Shown: piece by piece, positions 1-5,318 of the stretch
Layout: each line of letters opens with the position of its first letter
Position numbering within the stretch: position 1 is the first letter of the stretch
Source of the DNA: Methylotenera sp.
GTDB taxonomy: Bacteria > Pseudomonadota > Gammaproteobacteria > Burkholderiales > Methylophilaceae
Assembly: GCA_027487055.1 (NCBI GenBank)
Contig: JAIYEJ010000013.1
Span: forward strand, 1-5,558
Length of the DNA: 5,558 nucleotides
Reading direction: 5' to 3'
Position numbers and translations under genes: made by a program
Notes under the pieces: generated by a model
Seen by the model: only the letters and a program-made list of their open reading frames with translations
The model's database searches: none
What the model was told of the DNA's origin: nothing

Positions 1-723
1 GCAATCAATAAATTCATGTATTAGCCCAAATTTTTGCGCCAAATGCTCACCTAATGCTTGTATTCCATAGCGTTCTGTTGCGTGATGCCCTGCAGAGATA
101 TAAGACACATTTGTTTCACGAGCCACGTGTACCGTTTGCTCAGAAATTTCGCCACTTAAATAAACATCTACACCAGCAGCAACTGCTTGCTCAATATAGC
201 CTTGTGCCGCGCCAGTGCATAATGCAATGCGCTTTATTGGTTTAGTTAAATCACCAATCACAACAGCTTTACGATTAAGTTTTTCATTAACAAGTTCCAT
301 AAAACTTTGTAAAGTTTGTGGTTTTTTTAAATCCACCAATGCCAGCATATCAGCCCAAGACTTTACCGATAAACCAAGCTGTTTTGCCAGCATAACGTTA
401 TTACCTAACTCTGGATGCATATCTAATGGCAAATGATATGCAAATAAATTAATATCATGCTGTAATAGATATTGAATACGCTCTTTTTTAATACCAGTAA
501 TAGGCAAGCTTTCACCTCGCCAAAAGTAACCATGATGCACTAAAATTGCATCTGCATTCGATTTCTGCGCCGCTTTTAACAAATTCATACTTGCAGTCAC
601 GCCAGTCACAATTTTATTAATTTCAGGTTTACCTTCTACTTGCAAGCCGTTTGGGCAATAGTCACTAAAACGTTCTGGCTGCAATAGTGTATTTAAATAA
701 TTGTTAAGGTCTTTTACTTTCAT
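1..723 (-). CDS. Nif3-like dinuclear metal-centre protein (YbgI/DUF34 family), 3' end cut by window
   Basis: The minus strand reads as one open frame of 241 codons from the ATG at 723-721 to the window edge, with no stop yet. E. coli YbgI is about 247 residues, so only a few C-terminal codons are missing. Visible family motifs are NGLQVEG (residues 25-31), VHHG (62-65), LPLD ending at D101, and GHHATERYG (212-220). H63, H64, D101, H213 and E217 match in order and spacing the residues that bind two metal ions in YbgI (known from the family). Proteins of this family form hexameric rings; some are labelled GTP cyclohydrolase 1 type 2, but the cellular role is poorly defined, so I give no symbol. 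An AAAGG motif lies about 11 bases before the ATG. The gene is divergent from the HtrA-type protease at 771. The family call is firm; the biological function is not. Confidence 0.93.
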   Translation of the reverse strand, partial: MKVKDLNNYLNTLLQPERFSDYCPNGLQVEGKPEINKIVTGVTASMNLLKAAQKSNADAILVHHGYFWRGESLPITGIKKERIQYLLQHDINLFAYHLPLDMHPELGNNVMLAKQLGLSVKSWADMLALVDLKKPQTLQSFMELVNEKLNRKAVVIGDLTKPIKRIALCTGAAQGYIEQAVAAGVDVYLSGEISEQTVHVARETNVSYISAGHHATERYGIQALGEHLAQKFGLIHEFIDC

Positions 724-770
724 GTGTTTTTTTACCTTTAGTTAACCTATACTTATAAGGACTTATATTT
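724..770. promoter_or_regulatory. Divergent intergenic region between nif3-like gene and degS-like protease
   Basis: These 47 bp separate two divergent starts, so unless each gene is read from promoters inside its neighbour, both promoters must lie here or just inside the coding ends. A perfect 8-bp palindrome, CTTATAAG (752-759), puts a -10-like TATAAG on both strands, and TATACT (748-753) is another -10-like hexamer on the plus strand. I could not find a convincing -35 box at proper spacing in either direction. A plus-strand start driven by TATACT would fall on the protease ribosome-binding site. The region is therefore regulatory by position, but the exact promoters are not resolved. Confidence 0.4.
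757..761 (+). promoter_or_regulatory. Ribosome-binding site supporting a TTG start for the degS-like gene
   Basis: AAGGA lies 9 bases before the TTG at 771, a normal spacing. It is 21 bases before the in-frame ATG at 783, which has no Shine-Dalgarno-like sequence of its own. This decides for the TTG start. Confidence 0.6.
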
Positions 771-1943
771 TTGTTTAATTCCATGCGACGCATTTGGCTT
801 ATTTTTGCACAAACTGTAACGGCCTGCTTAGGTCTTTTGTTTGCCCTGCGCTTTTTTTACCCAAACTTGCTTGAACCAGCTCGTGAGACTGTTGTTTTAA
901 AGCAAGTTGAGCAAACGCCTGTTACAACCAAAGTTGATTCCAATGGTGGCTATAGTATTGCTGCTAAAAAAGCCATGCCTGCAGTTGTTAATATTTTTAC
1001 TTCTAGCAAAGTAGTAGCAACTGACCCACATCAACAATTTAGAGACGACCCTTTATTTAAGCATTTTTTTGGCGAGCCTGATAACGAAGATATCCAACCA
1101 GAAAATAGCCTAGGTAGCGGCGTAATTGTCAGTGAACAAGGATTTATTTTAACCAACGACCATGTAATTGCCAGTGCAGATGAGATTGAAGTTGCGCTTG
1201 CAGATGGCAGAAAATTAGCAGCAAAGATAGTGGGCACAGACCCTGATACCGATTTAGCTATTTTAAAAGTGGATTCAGACAATTTACCTGCAATTACATT
1301 TGCGGCTTCAGAAAAGCTTGATGTAGGCGATGTGGTATTGGCAATTGGCAACCCGTTTGGAGTAGGTCAAACAGTCACGCAGGGCATTATCAGCGCGCTT
1401 GGTCGTAATCATTTGGGCATTAATACCTACGAAAATTTTATTCAAACAGATGCCTCTATTAACCCAGGCAACTCTGGTGGTGCATTAATTAATACCGAAG
1501 GTAATTTAATCGGCATCAATAGCGCAATCTATTCACGCAATGGCGGCAGCATGGGCATTGGCTTCGCGATACCAGCCAATATTGCTAAACAAGTGATGGA
1601 GCAAATTGTCGCAACTGGTACCGTCACGCGTGGCTGGGTGGGGATTGAAGCGCAAGACATTACGCCAGAACTTGCTGAATCTTTTAAATTACCTCAAGCC
1701 CGCGGCTCACTTATTGCGGGTGTACTTAAAAATAGTCCGGCAGATATCGCTGGCATTAAAGCGGGGGATGTTTTACTCGCAATCAACGATAAAGAAATTG
1801 CAGATAGTAGCAGCATGCTAAACATTATTGCCGCATTAAAACCTAATGAACAAGCGGTCTTACAAATCGCGAGAGCAGAAAAAGAAATTAAAATTAACGT
1901 GATTATTGGTACACGTCCAAAACCAGTTGTTGCTAAAAAATAG
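771..1943 (+). CDS. DegS/AlgW-type membrane-anchored periplasmic serine protease (S1C, HtrA family), one PDZ domain
   Basis: This 390-residue protein begins with a short basic N-terminus and a hydrophobic segment (about residues 8-30) that should anchor it in the inner membrane with the rest in the periplasm. The trypsin-like domain follows (about 60-280). Its triad is complete: H131 in TNDHV, D161 in TDLAILK, and S235 in NPGNSGG. A single PDZ domain (about 285-378) includes the ADIAGIKAGD segment. Anchor, protease and one PDZ is the DegS/AlgW layout, unlike DegP/DegQ, which have two PDZ domains; the length is close to that of Pseudomonas AlgW. Family members sense misfolded outer-membrane proteins and cut the RseA/MucA-type anti-sigma factor, but no such partner is in this window, so that role is inferred. 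A segment at 92-107 (DDPLFKHFFGEPD) resembles the LA loop of DegQ more than that of E. coli DegS. The start is TTG, chosen from the AAGGA at 757. The gene converges on tatC, 4 bp away. Confidence 0.92.
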   Translation: MFNSMRRIWLIFAQTVTACLGLLFALRFFYPNLLEPARETVVLKQVEQTPVTTKVDSNGGYSIAAKKAMPAVVNIFTSSKVVATDPHQQFRDDPLFKHFFGEPDNEDIQPENSLGSGVIVSEQGFILTNDHVIASADEIEVALADGRKLAAKIVGTDPDTDLAILKVDSDNLPAITFAASEKLDVGDVVLAIGNPFGVGQTVTQGIISALGRNHLGINTYENFIQTDASINPGNSGGALINTEGNLIGINSAIYSRNGGSMGIGFAIPANIAKQVMEQIVATGTVTRGWVGIEAQDITPELAESFKLPQARGSLIAGVLKNSPADIAGIKAGDVLLAINDKEIADSSSMLNIIAALKPNEQAVLQIARAEKEIKINVIIGTRPKPVVAKK

Positions 1944-1947
1944 TGCT

Positions 1948-2678
1948 TTAGCCGCCGATTTTGTTTTCTTTTGGCATAGTAAGTTGGGCAACTAAAATAC
2001 CCGCCTCGTAAAGTAGCCACAAGGGCACTGCCAGCATAAATTGCGAAATAATATCGGGCGGTGTAAATATTGCGCCTAGTACAAATGCCCCAACAATCAC
2101 ATAACTACGCGCTTCTTTCAACTGTGCAATCGTCACCCAGCCAAACCGCGCAATCAGCACCACAACTATAGGCACTTCAAACGCAAAGCCGAAAGCAAAA
2201 AAAGTGTCATTACAAAATCTAAATATTCTGAGATATCCGTCATGACTGCTACACCTACAGGCGCGCTACCAACTATAAAACCAAACACGGTGGGAAACAC
2301 CGCATAATAGGCAAATGACATCCCCACTAAAAACAACATAAAAGTAGAAACAATCACAGGTACCATTAATTTTTTTTCGTGATCGTATAAACCAGGCGCT
2401 ACAAACGCCCATATCTGGTAAAGCGAATGTGGCAACGAAATCACAAACGCAGTCATCATGGCAACCTTCATAGGTACAAAAAATGGCGTCGTGACTGCAG
2501 TCGCAATCATGTGTCCGCCCGCTGGTAATTTAGCTAACATTGGTGCGGCTAGCAAAGCGTAAATTTTATTTGCAAAGGGAAACAACGCGACAAACACCAA
2601 TACAAAACCCACCACGATACGAAGCAAACGATTACGTAGCTCAATTAAGTGTGATACAAATGATTCTGTTGGCGTCAT
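1948..2678 (-). CDS. tatC: TatC, twin-arginine translocase core subunit, interrupted by an apparent -1-base frameshift (possible pseudogene)
   Basis: TatC is the polytopic inner-membrane receptor that binds twin-arginine signal peptides and recruits TatA/TatB to export folded proteins. The first frame runs from the ATG at 2678 for 170 codons and stops at TAG (2168-2166), the last ten residues being out of family. The second frame carries the rest of the protein to TAA at 1950-1948. Joining them at the seven-T run (plus-strand A at 2197-2203) gives about 243 residues and restores the expected FAFGFAFEVP segment. E13, F92, E101, E168 and D209 of the joined protein match E. coli E15, F94, E103, E170 and D211, all offset by two. 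The span is 731 nt, one short of a multiple of three. The start overlaps the tatB stop by 4 bases (ATGA). A GTG at 2175-2173 begins the second piece but has no visible ribosome-binding site. Sequencing error, a real mutation or frameshifting could each explain the break. Confidence 0.93.
2197..2203 (-). other. Frameshift site in tatC: run of seven T on the coding strand
   Basis: The coding strand reads ACA CTT TTT TTG CTT in the upstream frame. Eight T instead of seven would give ACA CTT TTT TTT GCT TTC and rejoin the TatC family sequence. In the upstream frame the run also has the form T TTT TTG, a possible -1 slippery heptamer. I see no clear upstream Shine-Dalgarno stimulator and no convincing downstream hairpin. 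Confidence 0.75.
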
Positions 2679-3151
2679 TTAGCTGGTTTTACAGGTTTAG
2701 GTGTTGCAGGTTTAGGCTTTGTGATTTTGGGTGTTGCGACTTTGGTTTTTGCAACTTTAGTTTTTGTGGTTTGTGTTATTTTTGTTTTATCAACGCTCGT
2801 TTTAACCGCTTTAGATTTTGCTGGTGTGACACTAGAACGCACGCTATTTTTTGGATTTTGTATTGCATTTTCATGCAACATCATTTGAGCATCGCTGGAA
2901 GCCTTATGAAGACTGCCTTCCAGGGCAGATGTTTCTTGCTCGACAGTTTGCTTGATTTCTTGCTGTAGGTTTTTAAGCTCTTCAAAACGCATCTCGCGAT
3001 TGACTTCATCTTTAACTTGCGCCATGTAGCGCTGCATACGCCCGACAAAAGCACCGACGGTACGCGCAACTTTAGGCAGCTTTTCTGGGCCAATTACTAG
3101 CAGTGCGACGACTGCAATGACTAGCAATTCCGAAAAAGAAACGTCAAACAC
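2675..3151 (-). CDS. tatB: TatB, Sec-independent protein translocase subunit
   Basis: TatB partners TatC in the receptor complex for twin-arginine precursors. The 158-residue protein opens with the typical MFDVSFSELL, a single membrane helix (about residues 5-20) containing E8, then the G21-P22 hinge (IGPEKLP) and a long charged amphipathic helix (about 23-75). The final part, about 105-158, is low-complexity and rich in Lys, Thr, Pro and Ala (for example KPKPATPKPVKPAK). TatB tails are variable and dispensable in part in E. coli (family knowledge). The start is GTG, chosen because MFD is where the family begins; no clear Shine-Dalgarno sequence precedes it. It starts 15 bp after the tatA stop, and its TGA stop overlaps the tatC ATG by 4 bases, so translation is probably coupled. 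It is TatB rather than a second TatA because of the FSELL start, the GP hinge and the position before tatC. Confidence 0.93.
   Translation of the reverse strand: MFDVSFSELLVIAVVALLVIGPEKLPKVARTVGAFVGRMQRYMAQVKDEVNREMRFEELKNLQQEIKQTVEQETSALEGSLHKASSDAQMMLHENAIQNPKNSVRSSVTPAKSKAVKTSVDKTKITQTTKTKVAKTKVATPKITKPKPATPKPVKPAK
2678..2824 (-). repeat. Low-complexity Lys/Thr/Pro-rich coding repeat in the tatB tail
   Basis: Codons for about residues 110-158 of TatB repeat short Lys-Thr-Val/Ala and Thr-Pro-Lys-Pro units such as KTKVAKTKVATPK. On the plus strand this appears as recurring gtttttg, actttag and ggtttaggtg words. It looks like drift and slippage within a tolerant tail rather than a mobile repeat. 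Confidence 0.55.
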
Positions 3152-3166
3152 TTAAGTTATATCTAA

Positions 3167-3376
3167 CTATTGCTTCGTTTTTTTCGTGACTTCGCCTTCT
3201 ATGGTCGTGCCCGATTTATCTGTATTATCTTCAATTTGGCCGTCTTTCATGGCTTTTTTAAACTCATTGACCGCGCCACCAATATCGCCACCAATATTTT
3301 TGAGTTTTTTAGTACCGAATACGAGCACCACAATCAGTAACACAATCAACCAATGCCATAAACTAAATGAACCCAT
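3167..3376 (-). CDS. tatA: TatA, twin-arginine translocase pore-forming subunit
   Basis: TatA oligomerises on the TatBC-substrate complex to let folded proteins cross the inner membrane. At 69 residues it is a short but normal TatA (E. coli TatA is 89). It starts MGSFSLWHWL, followed by one membrane helix (about residues 5-20), the F20-G21 hinge with TKKL after it, and an amphipathic helix (about 24-43) with F39 in the usual NEFKKAM segment. The polar tail ends in KKTKQ. F-G at the hinge and SLWHW at the start mark it as TatA rather than TatB. A strong AGGAG (plus-strand 3383-3387) sits 6 bases before the ATG. It is the first tat gene and follows the palindromic element downstream of the HIT gene. 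Transcription may continue from the his genes, or start in that gap; no clear promoter is visible there. Confidence 0.95.
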   Translation of the reverse strand: MGSFSLWHWLIVLLIVVLVFGTKKLKNIGGDIGGAVNEFKKAMKDGQIEDNTDKSGTTIEGEVTKKTKQ

Positions 3377-3382
3377 TTTGTT

Positions 3383-3387
3383 CTCCT
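3383..3387 (-). promoter_or_regulatory. Strong ribosome-binding site of tatA
   Basis: AGGAG on the minus strand lies 6 bases before the tatA ATG (3376-3374). It is the best Shine-Dalgarno match in the his-tat strand of this window, consistent with TatA being needed in excess over TatB and TatC. Confidence 0.75.
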
Positions 3388-3404
3388 AAATATGAATGAA
3401 ACGT

Positions 3405-3511
3405 ATGTTAAGTGATACAGCACAAGGCGGAGGGAACGCAGCAACCGGAATGTACGTTTGTGTACTTGAGGATTGCGAGTACCTCAAAACGTTGTAATTC
3501 GCACTAAGCAT
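3405..3511. repeat. Palindromic intergenic element between HIT gene and tatA
   Basis: About 107 bp show nested inverted symmetry around position 3458. The outer arms ATGTTAAGTG (3405-3414) and CACTAAGCAT (3502-3511) match at 8 of 10 positions. The middle arms are CGCAGCAACC (from 3437) and GGATTGCG (ending 3477). The inner arms GTAC (3452-3455) and GTAC (3462-3465) flank a 6-base loop. The right end covers the last two codons and stop of the HIT gene. No T-tract follows on either strand, so it is not a standard intrinsic terminator. The style, at a gene end with mirrored CGCAGCAACC and GGATTGCGAG words, is that of dispersed REP-like repeats. I see only one copy in this window, so repetition in the genome is inferred. 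Confidence 0.55.
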
Positions 3512-3836
3512 CAGTTTTACCGCCACCAAATACGTGAATATGAATATGAAACACCTCTTGGCCACCCTCTTTGCCAGTATTAATCAGTGTTTTAAAGCCT
3601 TTTAAACCCTGCTCTGCCGCTAATTTTGGGGCTAATAACAACATTTTACCTAACAATTGTTGATGCGACGTATCACAATCTTTTAGGGTCTCTACATGCA
3701 ATTTTGGCACAATTAAAAAATGTACTTTAGCCATGGGCTTAATATCGTGAAACGCAATAACCTCATCATCTTCATAGATTTTTTTACAAGGAATTGCACC
3801 GCTGATAATTTTGCAAAAAATGCAGTCTGCACTCAT
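3504..3836 (-). CDS. HIT-family nucleotide hydrolase, HinT-like
   Basis: HIT proteins of the HinT branch hydrolyse purine nucleoside phosphoramidates and adenylates such as AMP-lysine in the cytoplasm. The 110-residue length is normal for the branch. The signature histidine triad is H97-I-H99-I-H101 in EVFHIHIHVFGG, with H99 in the catalytic nucleophile position (family knowledge). The N-terminal DCIFCKI (C5 and C8), with H47, resembles the zinc site seen in some HIT proteins. The FHDIKP segment (29-34) and HFLIVPK (39-45) are also typical. Its ATG overlaps the hisE stop by 4 bases, so it is read as the last gene of the his run. The histidine link is positional; a direct role in the pathway is not shown. 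The stop codon lies within the right arm of the palindromic element. Confidence 0.94.
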   Translation of the reverse strand: MSADCIFCKIISGAIPCKKIYEDDEVIAFHDIKPMAKVHFLIVPKLHVETLKDCDTSHQQLLGKMLLLAPKLAAEQGLKGFKTLINTGKEGGQEVFHIHIHVFGGGKTDA

Positions 3837-4153
3837 TTATCTGCCCTTGAATCTTTCTCTGCAATGCCAGATAAGCCCTCACGACGCGCGAGCTCATCCA
3901 GCACGTCTTGTGGCTTTAAATCTGCCTTTGCCAGCATAACTAAAGTATGAAACCACAAATCTGCGGTTTCATAAATAATCTCTTCCTTATTGCCACCTTT
4001 GGCAGCAAGTACCGTTTCAGTTGCTTCTTCGCCCACTTTTTTAAGTATCGAATCCATGCCTTTTGCATAAAGTTTCGCCACATAAGAAGACGTCGGGTCA
4101 GCGTTTTTGCGCTGCTCCAAAAGTTCTGCTAATCGGTCTAAAATATCGCTCAT
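3833..4153 (-). CDS. hisE: HisE, phosphoribosyl-ATP pyrophosphatase
   Basis: HisE removes pyrophosphate from phosphoribosyl-ATP to give phosphoribosyl-AMP, the second step of histidine synthesis. The 106-residue protein has the all-helical MazG-like fold. The metal-binding acidic set is visible as E42, E43 and E46 in KVGEEATETV, then E62 and D65 in YETADLWFH. The SYVAKLYAKG segment (23-32) is also a HisE hallmark, which separates it from general MazG proteins. It is a stand-alone gene here, whereas enterobacteria fuse it to HisI. Both junctions are ATGA overlaps (hisI before it, HIT after it), implying coupled translation. Confidence 0.96.
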   Translation of the reverse strand: MSDILDRLAELLEQRKNADPTSSYVAKLYAKGMDSILKKVGEEATETVLAAKGGNKEEIIYETADLWFHTLVMLAKADLKPQDVLDELARREGLSGIAEKDSRADK

Positions 4154-4539
4154 GCTATTGGCTTGTATATGTCTTCTGGGTTTTTAATCACTGGTTCCAC
4201 AACTGTCCAGCTTTCATTATCTAATTTTTTAAAGAAACAATTATGACGACCCGTATGGCAGGCAATACCGCCTACTTGCTCAACGCTAATTAAAATTACA
4301 TCCTCATCACAATCTAGTCGAATTTCATGCACTTTTTGCACATGGCCAGACTCTTCACCCTTTTGCCATAACTTATTGCGTGAGCGTGACCAGTATACCG
4401 CTTGCATAGTCTCATTGGTCATTTGAAGCGCTTGGCGATTCATCCATGCAAACATAAGAACTTTGCCCGTTGCGTGCTCTTGCGCAATTACAGGTACTAA
4501 GCCATTTTCATCCCAATTAATTTCATCCAACCAGTTCAT
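4150..4539 (-). CDS. hisI: HisI, phosphoribosyl-AMP cyclohydrolase
   Basis: HisI opens the purine ring of phosphoribosyl-AMP, the third histidine step, and uses zinc. The 129-residue protein shows the family metal motifs: D76-C77-D78-x-D80 (DCDED), then C94 and C101 in CHTGRHNCFF, which supply the cysteine zinc ligands and the acidic magnesium site. VLMFAWMN (27-34) and YWSRSRNKLWQKGEESG (49-65) are strong family matches. There is no HisE domain at the C-terminus, so it is monofunctional. The ATG overlaps the hisF TGA by 4 bases, and GAGG just upstream within hisF may act as its ribosome-binding site. Confidence 0.97.
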   Translation of the reverse strand: MNWLDEINWDENGLVPVIAQEHATGKVLMFAWMNRQALQMTNETMQAVYWSRSRNKLWQKGEESGHVQKVHEIRLDCDEDVILISVEQVGGIACHTGRHNCFFKKLDNESWTVVEPVIKNPEDIYKPIA

Positions 4540-5303
4540 AGCCTAACCTCTATACCATTCTTTTGCATATAGCGTTTAGCCTCTTCTACCGTGTATTCCC
4601 CATAGTGAAAAATGCTCGCCGCAAGCACAGCATCTGCGCCACCAAGCTGCACCCCATCCACCAAGTGTTGCAAATTACCAACGCCGCCAGATGCAATGAG
4701 TGGTACCTCAACAGCATCCGATATCGCACGATTTAATGGGTTATTAAAGCCTATTTTAGTACCATCTCGGTCCATGCTGGTTACCAATAACTCGCCCGCA
4801 CCAAGACTCACCATATATTGCGCCCATTTGACTGCATCTAAACCAGTTGGTTTGCGGCCACCGTGTGTAAACACTTCCCACTCGAATGGTTGATTATCTA
4901 CCTTTTTTGCATCGATGGCGACTACGATACATTGCGAACCATAACGGTCCGTTGCATCTTTAACCATTTGTGGATTGAGTACAGCAGTAGTATTAATACT
5001 CACCTTATCAGCACCTGCGTTCAGTAAGCGACGCACGTCTTCTACTTCACGCACACCCCCACCCACAGTCAGCGGAATAAAAACTTGACTGGCGACTTCC
5101 TCAATAATATGAAGTATCAGCCCTCGATTGTCTGAGCTCGCTGTAATATCCAAAAAAGTGAGCTCATCAGCGCCTTGGTCATCATAGCGCTTAGCGATTT
5201 CGACTGGGTCACCTGCATCACGTAATTCAAGAAAATTTACACCTTTGACAACGCGACCGTCCGTGACATCCAGACAAGGTATTATCCTTTTGGCTAAACC
5301 CAT
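4536..5303 (-). CDS. hisF: HisF, imidazole glycerol phosphate synthase cyclase subunit
   Basis: HisF takes ammonia from the HisH glutaminase and converts PRFAR to imidazole glycerol phosphate and AICAR, linking histidine to purine synthesis. The 255-residue (beta/alpha)8 barrel is full length. The two catalytic aspartates are D12 in IIPCLDV and D131 in VVAIDAKK, equivalent to D11 and D130 of Thermotoga HisF. Phosphate-binding loops show as TVGGGVR (79-85) and IASGGVGN (203-210), with TSMDRDGTKIGF (175-186) between them. Half-barrel similarity to HisA is expected, but the LAKRIIPCLDV start is diagnostic of HisF. It begins 15 bp after the hisA stop; no strong Shine-Dalgarno sequence is seen. 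Its partner hisH is not in the window and probably lies beyond the right edge. Confidence 0.97.
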   Translation of the reverse strand: MGLAKRIIPCLDVTDGRVVKGVNFLELRDAGDPVEIAKRYDDQGADELTFLDITASSDNRGLILHIIEEVASQVFIPLTVGGGVREVEDVRRLLNAGADKVSINTTAVLNPQMVKDATDRYGSQCIVVAIDAKKVDNQPFEWEVFTHGGRKPTGLDAVKWAQYMVSLGAGELLVTSMDRDGTKIGFNNPLNRAISDAVEVPLIASGGVGNLQHLVDGVQLGGADAVLAASIFHYGEYTVEEAKRYMQKNGIEVRL

Positions 5304-5318
5304 TTTAATGTAAACCCA

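Noticed and set aside
54..436. Two plus-strand open frames of 63 and 73 codons
   Set aside because: They lie antisense to the well-supported Nif3-family gene, have no recognisable motifs and no ribosome-binding sites; they are shadows of that gene.
725..753. Plus-strand promoter using TATACT (748-753)
   Set aside because: No -35 match at 16-18 bp spacing (TGTTTT or neighbours), and the predicted start would fall on the protease ribosome-binding site.
1031..2020. Minus-strand open frames of 106 and 108 codons across the protease gene
   Set aside because: They are antisense to the protease, whose triad and PDZ domain are intact; the frames show only serine/alanine-rich shadow composition.
1948..2175. 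Second half of tatC as a separate small membrane protein gene starting at GTG
   Set aside because: Its start falls inside a conserved TatC segment (FEVPIV), with no ribosome-binding site, and its sequence continues the upstream half exactly in TatC order.
2540..2968. Plus-strand 142-codon frame rich in Cys and Phe
   Set aside because: It is the reverse reading of the Lys-rich tatB tail and the start of tatC; the odd composition follows from that repeat.
3388..3425. Dedicated tatA promoter using TTAACA as a -35 box
   Set aside because: No acceptable -10 hexamer at 16-18 bp; the hexamer at that distance is the Shine-Dalgarno region.
3435..3480. Core of the palindrome as an intrinsic terminator for the his-HIT transcript
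   Set aside because: The stem has several bulges and no T-tract follows it on the minus strand, so it does not meet the usual terminator pattern.
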